Shown: positions 19,951-28,797 of the stretch, piece after piece
How positions within the stretch are numbered: position 1 is the stretch's first letter
Layout: every line of letters begins with the position of its first letter
Assembly: GCF_900109945.1 (NCBI RefSeq)
Contig: NZ_FOBX01000018.1
Span: 93,652 to 157,651, forward strand
DNA: 64,000 nucleotides
Reading direction: 5' to 3'
From: Bradyrhizobium sp. OK095
GTDB taxonomy: Bacteria > Pseudomonadota > Alphaproteobacteria > Rhizobiales > Xanthobacteraceae
Made by a program: the position numbers and the translations under genes
The notes under the pieces: model-generated
Database searches by the model: none
What the model saw: only the letters and a program-made list of their open reading frames with translations
Told to the model about the DNA's origin: nothing

Positions 19951-20673
19951 ATGGATATGAAGAAATACGCGGCCGAGGCAATCGGCACATTCTGGCTCAC
20001 ATTCGCAGGCTGCGGCAGCGCGGTGATCGCGGCCGGTTTCCCGCAGGTCGGGATCGGCCTGGTCGGCGTGTCCCTGGCTTTCGGCTTGAGCGTCGTCACC
20101 ATGGCCTATGCGATCGGCCACATCTCGGGCTGTCATCTCAATCCGGCCGTCACGGTCGGCCTTGCCGCCGGCGGGCGCTTTCCGGCCGGCCAGATCCTGC
20201 CTTACGTGATCGCGCAGGTCTGCGGCGCCATCGTCGCCGCCGAGCTGCTCTACATCATCGCAAGCGGTGCCCCCGGCTTCGACGTCACCAAGGGCTTTGC
20301 GTCGAACGGGTACGACGCGCATTCGCCGGGGCAGTACAGCCTCGTCGCCTGCTTCGTCACCGAGGTGGTGATGACCATGATGTTCCTGTTCGTCATCATG
20401 GGCGCCACCCACGGTCGCGCGCCGGCGGGCTTTGCGCCGCTCGCGATCGGGCTCGCACTGGTGATGATCCATCTCGTCAGCATTCCCGTCACCAACACCT
20501 CGGTGAACCCGGCGCGCAGCACGGGCCCCGCGCTGTTCGTCGGCGGCTGGGCGCTGTCGCAGCTCTGGTTGTTCTGGGTCGCACCGCTGATCGGCGGCGC
20601 GCTGGGCGGGGTGGTCTATCGCTGGCTCAGTGATGAGCCCTCGGGCGTCGTCGCGGGCGTGAAGACGGCGTAA
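19951..20673 (+). CDS. aqpZ: Aquaporin Z
   Basis: 240 residues with six membrane helices and two half-helices. Both NPA boxes are present (64-66 and 186-188). The selectivity filter residues F44, H174, T183 and R189 match water-specific AqpZ rather than glycerol facilitators. The ATG at 19951 has GGGGAG upstream; an upstream in-frame extension to 19846 lacks membrane or signal character and is rejected. Monocistronic and convergent with purK. Confidence 0.94.
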   Translation: MDMKKYAAEAIGTFWLTFAGCGSAVIAAGFPQVGIGLVGVSLAFGLSVVTMAYAIGHISGCHLNPAVTVGLAAGGRFPAGQILPYVIAQVCGAIVAAELLYIIASGAPGFDVTKGFASNGYDAHSPGQYSLVACFVTEVVMTMMFLFVIMGATHGRAPAGFAPLAIGLALVMIHLVSIPVTNTSVNPARSTGPALFVGGWALSQLWLFWVAPLIGGALGGVVYRWLSDEPSGVVAGVKTA

Positions 20674-20709
20674 TTGCCAAGCGGGATCGCGGCATTCGCT
20701 GCGGTCCCC

Positions 20710-21816
20710 TTACTTGTCCTTCGTCGGCCTGACTTCGGTGACATGGCCCATCTTGCGGCCGGGGCGTGGCGCGCCCTTGCCGTAGAGATGCACGGTGGCG
20801 CCCGGGACGGTCAGCCATTTCTCGTAATCGTTGATCTCGTCGCCGATCAAATTGGTCATGGTGACGATGTCGCCGTGACGCACCGGCTTGCCCAGCGGCC
20901 AGCCGGCGATGGCGCGGATGTGCTGCTCGAACTGCGAGACGGAGGCGCCGTCCAGCGTCCAGTGCCCGGAATTGTGCACGCGCGGGGCGATCTCGTTGAC
21001 CAGCACCTTCGGTCCGGTGCCGTTGGCGAGCACGAACATCTCGACGGCGAGCACGCCGACATAATCGAGCGCGCTGGCGATCTTGCCGGCGATGCTGCGC
21101 GCTTCTTCGGCGAGCGAGTCCGGGATCTGCGCGGGCGCGCGGGATATTTTCAGGATGTGGTCGCGGTGCTCGTTCTCGGTGACGTCGAAGCATTCGACCT
21201 GGCCCGATGCCGAACGCGCGGCGATCACGGAGATCTCGCGCTCGTACGGGATGAAGGCTTCCAGGATCGCCGATTTGGTGGCGAGGCTGGTCCACACCTT
21301 GGCGATGTCGTCGCCCTCGCGGATGATGGCCTGGCCCTTGCCGTCATAGCCAAAGCGGCGGGTTTTCAGCACCGCCGGAAGGCCGATCTTCACGATGGCC
21401 TCGCGCAGCGAAGCGACCGAGGTGACGTCGGCATAGGCGGCGGTGCCGATGCCGAGGCGCGTGACAAAATCCTTCTCGGCGAGCCGGTCCTGGGTGGTCT
21501 CGAGGATCTTGCGGTTGGGCAGCACGGGCCGGCGCGCGTCCAGCACCATCGCGGCGGCGGACGGCACGTTCTCGAATTCATAGGTGATGACGTCGACGTC
21601 GTTGGCGAACAGCTCGAGGGCCTCGACGTCGGCATATTCGGCGCAGGTCGCATTCAGCACCACGTCGAAGGCGGGCGAGTCCGGATCGGGCGAGAACACC
21701 TGGCAGCGCAGGCCGAGCCGCGCCGCCGCCATCGCCAGCATCCGCCCGAGTTGTCCGCCGCCGAGGATGCCGATGGTGTCGCCGGGCTTCAGCTTCACCT
21801 GCTTTGCGTCCGTCAC
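20710..21816 (-). CDS. purK: N5-carboxyaminoimidazole ribonucleotide synthase
   Basis: 368 residues, an ATP-grasp enzyme converting AIR, bicarbonate and ATP to N5-CAIR in purine synthesis. The N-terminal GILGGGQLGRMLA and central ATP-grasp elements (for example LKTRRFGYDGKGQ and EIAPRVHNSGHWT) are clear. The GTG start at 21816 overlaps the purE stop (GTGA), with GGAGGACAAGGC upstream. A longer reading into purE is rejected. PurE acts next, so the pair is translationally coupled. Confidence 0.95.
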   Translation of the reverse strand: MTDAKQVKLKPGDTIGILGGGQLGRMLAMAAARLGLRCQVFSPDPDSPAFDVVLNATCAEYADVEALELFANDVDVITYEFENVPSAAAMVLDARRPVLPNRKILETTQDRLAEKDFVTRLGIGTAAYADVTSVASLREAIVKIGLPAVLKTRRFGYDGKGQAIIREGDDIAKVWTSLATKSAILEAFIPYEREISVIAARSASGQVECFDVTENEHRDHILKISRAPAQIPDSLAEEARSIAGKIASALDYVGVLAVEMFVLANGTGPKVLVNEIAPRVHNSGHWTLDGASVSQFEQHIRAIAGWPLGKPVRHGDIVTMTNLIGDEINDYEKWLTVPGATVHLYGKGAPRPGRKMGHVTEVRPTKDK

Positions 21817-22301
21817 GCCTTGTCCTCCGGGCGCTCGGCGACCGCATCGGTCTGCGCCTTGCGCCAAGCGGCGAGGCGATCGGACAGCGCCGGGTCGGAC
21901 AGGGCCAGCACGGCGGCCGCAAGCAGCGCTGCGTTGATGGCGCCGGCCTTGCCGATGGCGAGGGTGCCGACCGGGATGCCCGCAGGCATCTGCACGATCG
22001 AATAGAGCGAATCGATGCCCTTGAGCGTCCTGGATTCGACGGGAACGCCGAACACCGGCAGTTCCGTCAGCGCCGCCGCCATGCCCGGCAGATGCGCAGC
22101 GCCGCCGGCGCCGGCAATGATGACCTTGAAGCCTGCCGCCTTGGCGCCCTTGGCGAAGGCAAACAGCCTGTCGGGGGTGCGGTGGGCCGAAACGATGCGG
22201 GTGTCGGCGGTAACGCCCAAGGCTGCGAGCGTGTCGGCGGCGTGCCGCATCGTCTCCCAGTCCGACTGGCTTCCCATGATGATGGCGATTGGCGCGGTCA
22301 T
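21813..22301 (-). CDS. purE: N5-carboxyaminoimidazole ribonucleotide mutase
   Basis: 162 residues, normal for class I PurE, which moves the carboxylate of N5-CAIR to give CAIR. The N-terminal IIMGSQSDWETM phosphate-binding loop, SAHRTP and the GAGGAAHLPGM loop are intact. First gene of the purEK operon. Confidence 0.95.
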   Translation of the reverse strand: MTAPIAIIMGSQSDWETMRHAADTLAALGVTADTRIVSAHRTPDRLFAFAKGAKAAGFKVIIAGAGGAAHLPGMAAALTELPVFGVPVESRTLKGIDSLYSIVQMPAGIPVGTLAIGKAGAINAALLAAAVLALSDPALSDRLAAWRKAQTDAVAERPEDKA

Positions 22302-22443
22302 GACGTCAATTGTGCTCGGAAAACAGAAGGATAGGCCAGATTAACGGTTCCGGCCGGTGGCTCGCAAGGCGGTGGCAAGGAGAAGGGAATGGACTATCCT
22401 GTCTTGGTGAATCCCCGCAAGCCTTCAATTGAGCAGGATGCCC

Positions 22444-23181
22444 ATGAAGAAACCAAAAAGGGCGAGCGCTGCGAAGGCCAAAAAGGGCCGAAAAGCTGGC
22501 GTGAGCCGATCCAAAACCGCCCCGAAGCGCCCGGCCAGGAATCCGACCAGGAATCCGGCCAAGAATTCTGTCAAGCCGTCGCGGCGCGGAGCGTCGACCG
22601 CCGACGACACCAAGGCGACCATCCGCGGCCTGCGGAGCAAGCTGAAGGCGGCGGAGCGGCGGGTCGCCGAGCTGGAAGCTGCCGCCGGCACCGATTTCCT
22701 GCTCGAGATCCCGAACCGGCGCGGCTTCGAGCGCGAGCTCACGCGCGCCGTCGCCTACATGAAGCGGTATCGCGCCAGCGGCGCACTGATCGTGCTCGAC
22801 GTCGACCGGCTGAAGCCGATCAATGATTCCTTCGGCCACGCCGCCGGCGACGAGGTGCTCAAGGCGATCGCGGCGACCCTGACGCGGCAGATCCGCGCCT
22901 CGGATGTGGTCGGCCGGCTCGGCGGCGACGAGTTCGCGCTGCTGCTCTGGAATCTCAGCGAGACCGATGCCAAGGCGAAGGCGGCGGCCTTCGAGCAGGC
23001 GATCGACGAATTGTCCTTCGTCTTTCGCGGCCAGCACGTGACCGCGGGCGCCTCCGCCGGCGTCGCGCTGCTGGGAGCGCAGTCCGATTCAGCCCGTGCC
23101 ATGGAGGAAGCCGATGCCGCCATGTATGTGCGCAAAGCCAGCCGGCGGCACGAGCCGCGGATCAGGCTCGTCAGCAGCTGA
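22444..23181 (+). CDS. Soluble diguanylate cyclase with a basic N-terminal tail
   Basis: About 245 residues. The C-terminal GGDEF domain (about 80-240) has an intact GGDEF at 160-164 and an RxxD inhibitory site (R151 to D154) five residues before it, so it should make cyclic-di-GMP and be product-inhibited. The first 55 residues are extremely rich in Lys/Arg/Pro/Ala (KKPKRAS, KAKKGRK), like a nucleic-acid-binding tail; a short coiled segment links it to the catalytic domain. No membrane helix is present. Start chosen at ATG 22444 with AGGA 5 nt upstream; a TTG at 22429 and an ATG at 22438 are alternatives. Confidence 0.88.
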   Translation: MKKPKRASAAKAKKGRKAGVSRSKTAPKRPARNPTRNPAKNSVKPSRRGASTADDTKATIRGLRSKLKAAERRVAELEAAAGTDFLLEIPNRRGFERELTRAVAYMKRYRASGALIVLDVDRLKPINDSFGHAAGDEVLKAIAATLTRQIRASDVVGRLGGDEFALLLWNLSETDAKAKAAAFEQAIDELSFVFRGQHVTAGASAGVALLGAQSDSARAMEEADAAMYVRKASRRHEPRIRLVSS

Positions 23182-23183
23182 TC

Positions 23184-23435
23184 TTACAGCGTGGCGAGAT
23201 CTTCCGGCACGTTGCCGAATTTGCGCAGCAGCGTGGCGTCACCGAATTCGCCGGTCATGGGATCGCCGCTGCGGCTGAACGCGACTGCGCCGATGTTGCC
23301 GGCACCGTGCGACAAGATCTCGGCGCGCCGCAACGCGGCCGTCGAGCTCTGGCATTCCTCCGCGGCGCCTGCGACAGGCGATCCGTCGGCATCGATCAGG
23401 AAGGGCATTGCAACGTAGTAGGTCACGTCCGACAT
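23184..23435 (-). CDS. Hypothetical protein, 83 residues
   Basis: A small soluble protein of no recognised family. It contains MPFLIDADGSPVAGAAEECQ and a SRSGDPMTGEFGDATLLRKFG stretch. Similar small proteins are common in Bradyrhizobium (recollection, not checked). It is followed on the same strand side by another small gene, with 22 bp between them, suggesting a two-gene operon. Confidence 0.55.
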   Translation of the reverse strand: MSDVTYYVAMPFLIDADGSPVAGAAEECQSSTAALRRAEILSHGAGNIGAVAFSRSGDPMTGEFGDATLLRKFGNVPEDLATL

Positions 23436-23457
23436 GGCGTTGCTCCGGGTCCTAAAA

Positions 23458-23676
23458 TCAGGCGGCGCTGCTCTTGCTCCGCATCTTGCTGCGCGAGGTC
23501 TCCGGAATGCAGCCGGCCGAAATTGCCGCCTGCAATTCTTCCAGCTCTGCTTCCAGATATTCGTTGGCCATGATCAGCGCCTTGATGGTGCTGCGAAGAT
23601 TGCCGTCGCACATCGCGATCGCCTGATCGCAGGCCTGTTCATAACGGCTGTTGTCGAGAAGGGCGGTTGCCGACAT
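23458..23676 (-). CDS. Hypothetical protein, 72 residues
   Basis: A small, mostly helical acidic protein (NSRYEQACDQAIAMCDGNLRS, then an EYLEAELEELQAA helix) with a basic C-terminus. No family recognised. It lies directly upstream of the 83-residue gene on the minus strand. Confidence 0.55.
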   Translation of the reverse strand: MSATALLDNSRYEQACDQAIAMCDGNLRSTIKALIMANEYLEAELEELQAAISAGCIPETSRSKMRSKSSAA

Positions 23677-23802
23677 CTGCGTTGTCCTTGGTGTTTCTCG
23701 GGCGTTCCCAGGGGCGTTGGGCTGGCCAAATGTTCCTATTTTGTTCTTTTGGAGTCAAGCGGATTCACATGCGGCGAGCCGCCGCGAAATCTGCCCTGTG
23801 GA

Positions 23803-24009
23803 TCAGGCGATGATGTCGGGCGTGATCTGGTCTTCGATGAATGCGATGCGGTCGCGCAACAACAGCTTGCGCTTCTTCAACCGCTGCAACCGCAATAGGT
23901 CGGGGGCAGGCGATTGATGCAGTGCATCGATCGCGACATCGAGATCTCGGTGTTCCTGGTGCAACCGGGCGAGCTCGGATTCGAGTTCGCGCGCATCTTC
24001 ATTGGTCAT
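23803..24009 (-). CDS. YdcH/DUF465 family coiled-coil protein
   Basis: 68 residues forming a predicted helical hairpin: ELESELARLHQEHRDLDVAIDAL, a turn, then LLRLQRLKKRKLLLRDRIAFIEDQ. The KKRKLLLRDRI element is the hallmark of this small family of unknown function. A second family member lies divergently at 24340. Confidence 0.72.
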   Translation of the reverse strand: MTNEDARELESELARLHQEHRDLDVAIDALHQSPAPDLLRLQRLKKRKLLLRDRIAFIEDQITPDIIA

Positions 24010-24339
24010 GTCTGCGGTGGCCGAAAAACCGATAGGCGTGAGATTAAGGCTGTGGATGCCCTGTGGAAATTATCGTCCTTGCGCGCCGTGATCGCAAGCG
24101 ATCTCGGGTAGCCGCTCACCGATCTCCCGCAAGATATTTCGACGATTCGCGGCAGCGCTGCGCAAGCGTATTGATATCATGGATTTTTCCAGCGTGGTTC
24201 CATTACTCACGCTTCGTTACATATGAATTTTCAAAAATGACACTGCGACGACGGATACCCATCGACAGAACGAATCGGTGATGTAGACTTCCTCGTCCGG
24301 ATCGAATCCTAAGGTCAAACCCTACCGAGGAGGTTTCGA
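24010..24339. other. Divergent intergenic region between two YdcH genes
   Basis: No further gene is seen in these 330 bp. The central part (about 24165-24245) is AT-richer than the surroundings and probably holds the divergent promoters. No clear operator or RNA element was recognised. Confidence 0.4.
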
Positions 24340-24519
24340 ATGACAATTCAGGCACATCTGGTTGAATTGGAACGGAAGCACAAGACTCTCGAACACGAAT
24401 TGCACGAAGCTCTCGTGCACCTTTCAACAGACGACCTGCAAATTGTTGAGTTGAAGCGCCGCAAGTTGATGGTCAAGGACCAGATCGAGCGTCTGAGGCA
24501 CGGCGACACGCTCCACTAG
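24340..24519 (+). CDS. YdcH/DUF465 family protein
   Basis: 59 residues (MTIQAHLVELERKHKTLEHE and so on), with the family signature VELKRRKLMVKDQIERL. It has an excellent ribosome binding site, CCGAGGAGG, 7 nt before the ATG. It is a paralogue of the divergent gene at 23803-24009. Function unknown. Confidence 0.75.
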   Translation: MTIQAHLVELERKHKTLEHELHEALVHLSTDDLQIVELKRRKLMVKDQIERLRHGDTLH

Positions 24520-24560
24520 TAACCCCCCGTAACAGCGTAGAGTTGATCGTACCCTTTCAG

Positions 24561-24594
24561 GCAGGGGTGAGAGCTATTGCGCTCATCCCTGCTG
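24561..24594 (+). terminator. Hairpin after the second YdcH gene
   Basis: GCAGGGGTGAGAGC pairs at 12 of 14 positions with GCGCTCATCCCTGC. It lies 42 nt beyond the stop. No U-tract follows, so termination is plausible only. Confidence 0.4.
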
Positions 24595-24630
24595 CAAGGT
24601 GCGCACCCGTGTGATCATTATTGCGCGGGA

Positions 24631-24668
24631 GCTGGAGCTATTTCCGTTCTGATGGAAAACGCTCTAGA
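24631..24668. repeat. Partial palindromic repeat element
   Basis: A GAGC-TATTTCCGTTCTGATGGAAAACG-CTCTAGA hairpin. It is similar, when inverted, to the second half of the longer element at 28659-28759. It overlaps the stop codon of the neighbouring oxidase gene. Confidence 0.6.
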
Positions 24669-25767
24669 TGCCTGCGAGCTCGGCGACGTGATCGGCGATC
24701 GCGAGCGAGGACGTCAGCCCCGGCGATTCGATGCCGAACAGGTTGATCAGTCCTTCGACGCCGTGATCGTGCGGACCCTGCATCAGGAAGTCCTGCGTCG
24801 CCACCGCTGGTGGCACGATCTTCGGGCGGATGCCTGAATAGCTCGGCATCAACGCGCCATCGGGCAGCGTCGGCCAATATCTGCGGATCGCCGGATAGAA
24901 GCGTTCGGCCCGTGACGGGTCGACCTCGTAGTTGATCGTTTCGATCCACTCGACGTCGGGGCCGAAACGCGCCTGTCCCGCCATGTCCAGTGTCAGATGC
25001 ACGCCGAGGCCGCCAGGCTCGGGCACCGGATAGATCAGGCGTGAGAACGGCGCTTTGGCGTTGCAGCTGAAGTAATTTCCCTTGGCGAGATAGGCCAGTG
25101 GAATCCGGTCAATCGGCATGCCGTCGATGTGGCGCGCCACATTCGTCGCCGCGAGCCCTGCAGCGTTGACGAGGAGGCTGCATTGCAGTGCCATCGGTGC
25201 CTCGCCGCCGGCATCGACCTCGATCAGTCCGGCCGCCGCCTTGGCGCGGATCAGCGGGGTGTGAAACGCGAAGGCCGCGCCGGCGGCCTCGGCCTCGCCG
25301 CGCAGCGAGAGCATATAGGCGTGGCTGTCGATGATGCCGGTCGAGGGCGAGAGTAGCGCGGCGTCGCAGGCCAGCGCCGGCTCCAGCGCGCGTGCGGCCT
25401 CGCCCGTGAGCAGCTGCATGTCGAGCACGCCATTGGCCTCGGCATGCGCCTTGATCGATTGCAGCTTCTCGGTCTCTTTCGAATTGGTCGCGACGATCAG
25501 CTTGCCGCAATTCTTGTGCGGGATGCCGCGCTCGCCGCAGTAGCGGTAGAGCGCGTGCTTGCCGTCGACGCACATGCGCGCCATCCAGCTCCCGGCGCGG
25601 TAGTAAATGCCGGCATGGATCACCTCGCTGTTGCGTGAGGAGGTGATGGTGCCGATGGCCTCGGCTTCCTCGAGCACGATCACCTCGCGCCCGGCCTGCG
25701 CGAGCTTTCGAGCCACCGCGAGCCCGACCACGCCGGCTCCGATGACGATGCAATCGACCCTATCCAT
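24664..25767 (-). CDS. FAD-dependent oxidoreductase, L-2-hydroxyglutarate oxidase (LhgO) type
   Basis: 367 residues of the DAO fold. The N-terminal dinucleotide loop IGAGVVGLAVARKLAQAG and the NSEVIHAGIYY motif are those of LhgO/L2HGDH-like enzymes, which oxidise L-2-hydroxyglutarate to 2-oxoglutarate at the membrane. A C-terminal SYSGIRPKI and a final ESPGLTSSLAIADHVAE match this group. The TAG stop falls in a repeat element, but the length is normal, so truncation is unlikely. Substrate is inferred from family. Confidence 0.83.
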   Translation of the reverse strand: MDRVDCIVIGAGVVGLAVARKLAQAGREVIVLEEAEAIGTITSSRNSEVIHAGIYYRAGSWMARMCVDGKHALYRYCGERGIPHKNCGKLIVATNSKETEKLQSIKAHAEANGVLDMQLLTGEAARALEPALACDAALLSPSTGIIDSHAYMLSLRGEAEAAGAAFAFHTPLIRAKAAAGLIEVDAGGEAPMALQCSLLVNAAGLAATNVARHIDGMPIDRIPLAYLAKGNYFSCNAKAPFSRLIYPVPEPGGLGVHLTLDMAGQARFGPDVEWIETINYEVDPSRAERFYPAIRRYWPTLPDGALMPSYSGIRPKIVPPAVATQDFLMQGPHDHGVEGLINLFGIESPGLTSSLAIADHVAELAGI

Positions 25768-25969
25768 GGTTGTGCAGGCTGTCCGCTGGAAGCGCCGGTG
25801 GCATTGGAGGCGAGAACGAGGGCGCGGGGCCGTTTTCCGTTAAGGAAGCATTTATCATGTCAGGGCAATTGCCGTATTTGGCGTCACATTTTTCTGTTGC
25901 GCGTACAGGCGTTTACCCGATCCAAACCGGCGAGGCCAGACAATCCGACGTTGAAATCGCGGGTGGCTG

Positions 25970-28657
25970 ATGGCTGAAAAGAACTGGCACGCGGGCAGCA
26001 TGCTTCCGATTGCTGTGCAGGCCGCCGTGTGCCTGGCGGGCGCGGTCGCGCCTGCGCGTGCCTCTGCGCTGTCGGACAGTTTCGAGGCGCCGAGCTATCT
26101 CGGCAAGCTCGATCCGAACCTGATCTGGGAAACCCTGATCGGGGGCATTGTCGTTTGCGCGTTCCTGGCGGCCGTCGCGTTGTGGATCCATTCCGCGCTG
26201 CGCCGGACCCAGCGGTCGCAACTGCGGCGCAACGCCTTCGTCTCCTCCGCCATGAACAATCTCAACCAGGGCGTGGTGATGACAGATGCGCAGCGGCGCA
26301 TCATCTTCTGCAACGACCGCTATCTCGATATCTACGGCCTGGCGCGCTCGGAGCTGTGGGCCGGCATGACCGGCTACGACATCCTCGAGCTCAGGCGCAA
26401 GCGCGGGGTCGTCGGCGGCGTTTCCGACGACGAGTTCTACGACAAGGCGGCGAGCCCCAACGGCCTGATCACCGAACTGCCCGATGGCCGCGCCATCCTG
26501 GTGAAATATTTCGTGCTGCCGAACGGCGGCTCGGTCGCCACGCATCTGGATGTCAGCGAGCAGCGCAAGCTGTCGCGGCAGCTTGCTTCCACCAAGCAGT
26601 TTCTGGAAACGGTGCTGGACAACGTGCCGGCCTGCGTCGCCGCCAAGAACATCGAGGACGGACGCTACATCTTCGCCAACAGCGCCTATGAGCGGTTCTG
26701 GGGCTTTTCGCGCGACCATGTCGTCGGCAAGAATGCACGTGAGCTGTTCGCGCCCAGCTCTGCGGCCAGCATCGAGGCGACCGACCGGACTGCGCTCCTG
26801 GCGTCCGATGGACAGTATCGCAATGAGTTCGAGGTCGAGCGCGGCGGGTCGCGGCGCATGGTCGCCTCGATCCGGATCGTCGTCCGCAACGAGAGCAACA
26901 AGCCCGAATTCCTGCTGGTGGTGTTCGAGGACATCACCGACCGCCGCTCGCTGTCGCAGGAGCTGGAAAGCACGAAGAAGTTTTTGGAGCTCGTGGTCGA
27001 CAATATCCCGGTCGCGCTGATCGTGGAGCAGGTCAAGGACGGCCGCTATCTGCTCGCCAACCGCAGCGCTGAAACCATCCTCAACCGCAGGCGCGAGGAT
27101 GCCACCGGCCTGACCGCGTCCGATATCTTCAATCCCAAGGAAGCCAAGCTGATCATCGCGCGCGACGAGGCCGCGATCAAGAAGCGCGGGATGATCACCG
27201 AGGAGCATCCGATCTCCACCAAGGACGGGCTGCGGTTGTTCCTGACCCGCCGCGCCACCGTTTTGAACGATGCCGGCGAGCCGCAATATCTGATCAAGAC
27301 CCACGAAGACGTCACCGACCGCCGGCAGACCGAGTCGCGCATGGCGCACATGGCCTATCACGACGGTCTCACCGATCTGCCGAACCGCGCCGCCTTCTTG
27401 CAGGCGCTGACGCAGATGATCGAGGCCTGCGAAGGCACCAGCGAGGAGTTCGCCGTCCTCTGCGTCGATCTCGACGGCCTCAAGGAGGTCAACGACGTCT
27501 TCGGCCATGCGCTCGGCGACAAGCTCCTGGTCGAAGTCGCTCAGCGGCTCCAGGATTCCGCGCGCGGCGGCGTGGTGGCGCGCCTGTCCGGCGACGAGTT
27601 CGGCTTGATCATCGACGGCAAGCAGCCGGAGTCGGGTCTTTCACTGGCGCAGCAGATCGGTGATGCCGTCGCCCGGGAATTCCAGATTGACGGCCGGCCG
27701 GTCCGCGCCGGCGTCACCACCGGCATGTCGGTCTTTCCGCATAATGGTGCCGATGGCGCCTCGCTGCTCGCCAATGCCGGAGCGGCGCTGTTCCGCGCCA
27801 AGCAGAAGTCGCGCGGTACGATCAGCCTGTACCAGCCGGAGATGGACCAGCAGATTCGCGATCGCCGCGTGCTGCATCAGGACCTGTCGATGGCGATCAA
27901 GAACGGCGAGCTGTCGCTGGCGTTTCAGCCGCAGGGCGCCACGGGCCACAGCGTCGCCGAGAGCGAGATCATCGGTTTCGAGGCGCTTGCGCGCTGGCAG
28001 CATCCGGTGCGCGGCCAGGTCTCGCCGGCCGAATTCATTCCGATCGCCGAGGAGAGCGGCCTGATCGTCGAAATGGGCGAGTGGATTTTGCGGCAGGCCT
28101 GTCGCGAAGCGGCGTCCTGGCCGACACCGCTCCAGGTCGCGGTCAATCTGTCGCCGGCGCAGTTCATGCACGGCGACGTGGTCGGGCTCGTGCATTCGAT
28201 CCTGCTCGAGACGGGGCTTTCGCCCGGACGGCTCGAGCTCGAAATCACCGAGGGCGTGCTGATCGAGGATTTTGATCGCGGCTTGGCACTCCTGCGCCGC
28301 CTGAAGTCGCTCGGGGTGCGCATCTCGATGGACGATTTCGGCAGCGGCTACTCCTCGCTGAGCTATCTCCAGGCGTTCCCGTTCGACAAGATCAAGATCG
28401 ACCGCGCCTTCATCATGAATCTCGGCCGCAACCCGCAGTCGGCGGCGATCGTGCGCGCCGTGATCGGCCTCGGCCACGGCCTCGAAATGTCGATTGTCGC
28501 CGAGGGCGTCGAGACGGCGGAGCAACTCGCCTTCCTTGCCAAAGAGGGGTGTGATGGCGTGCAGGGCTATCTGCTCGGCAAGCCGTTGCCGATCGGGAAA
28601 TATGCCGGCCTCGTCGGCCGCGCCGAGGCCATGGAGCTTGCGCTCAAGACCGGCTGA
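25970..28657 (+). CDS. Membrane PAS-GGDEF-EAL cyclic-di-GMP signalling protein
   Basis: 895 residues. There are two N-terminal hydrophobic segments (about 10-32 and 52-75), then three PAS-like repeats (roughly 88-200, 205-325, 328-450), with two copies of a TKKFLE-VVDNIPVALIVEQ-like unit. A GGDEF domain (about 455-620) has SGDEF at 540-544 and lacks an RxxD site. An EAL domain (about 640-885) has E671 in FEALARW, and DDFGSGYSSL and KIKID follow. The EAL half looks competent for cyclic-di-GMP hydrolysis; the GGDEF half may be weak or regulatory. ATG at 25970; ribosome site poor. Confidence 0.88.
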   Translation: MAEKNWHAGSMLPIAVQAAVCLAGAVAPARASALSDSFEAPSYLGKLDPNLIWETLIGGIVVCAFLAAVALWIHSALRRTQRSQLRRNAFVSSAMNNLNQGVVMTDAQRRIIFCNDRYLDIYGLARSELWAGMTGYDILELRRKRGVVGGVSDDEFYDKAASPNGLITELPDGRAILVKYFVLPNGGSVATHLDVSEQRKLSRQLASTKQFLETVLDNVPACVAAKNIEDGRYIFANSAYERFWGFSRDHVVGKNARELFAPSSAASIEATDRTALLASDGQYRNEFEVERGGSRRMVASIRIVVRNESNKPEFLLVVFEDITDRRSLSQELESTKKFLELVVDNIPVALIVEQVKDGRYLLANRSAETILNRRREDATGLTASDIFNPKEAKLIIARDEAAIKKRGMITEEHPISTKDGLRLFLTRRATVLNDAGEPQYLIKTHEDVTDRRQTESRMAHMAYHDGLTDLPNRAAFLQALTQMIEACEGTSEEFAVLCVDLDGLKEVNDVFGHALGDKLLVEVAQRLQDSARGGVVARLSGDEFGLIIDGKQPESGLSLAQQIGDAVAREFQIDGRPVRAGVTTGMSVFPHNGADGASLLANAGAALFRAKQKSRGTISLYQPEMDQQIRDRRVLHQDLSMAIKNGELSLAFQPQGATGHSVAESEIIGFEALARWQHPVRGQVSPAEFIPIAEESGLIVEMGEWILRQACREAASWPTPLQVAVNLSPAQFMHGDVVGLVHSILLETGLSPGRLELEITEGVLIEDFDRGLALLRRLKSLGVRISMDDFGSGYSSLSYLQAFPFDKIKIDRAFIMNLGRNPQSAAIVRAVIGLGHGLEMSIVAEGVETAEQLAFLAKEGCDGVQGYLLGKPLPIGKYAGLVGRAEAMELALKTG

Positions 28658-28658
28658 A

Positions 28659-28759
28659 GCGTTTTCGAGCGAAGTGGGTACCGGTTCGCGTCAAGAAAAC
28701 GCGTCAAAAGAAGAATCTAGAGCCCCGTTCCGATTTCATCGGAACGGAAATGGCTCTAG
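28659..28759. repeat. Rhizobial-type intergenic palindromic repeat
   Basis: Two nested hairpins: GCGTTTTC with GAAAACGC (28659-28702), and CTAGAGCC with GGCTCTAG (28717-28759) enclosing a CGTTCCGAT/ATCGGAACG-like stem. This fits a repeat seen widely in Bradyrhizobium-type genomes (from memory). It fills the gap before the GlpD-like gene and a shortened version occurs at 24631. Confidence 0.7.
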
Positions 28760-28797
28760 TGGTGTAGGCGCTTTCTTCGCTCCCACCCGACGGCTTC

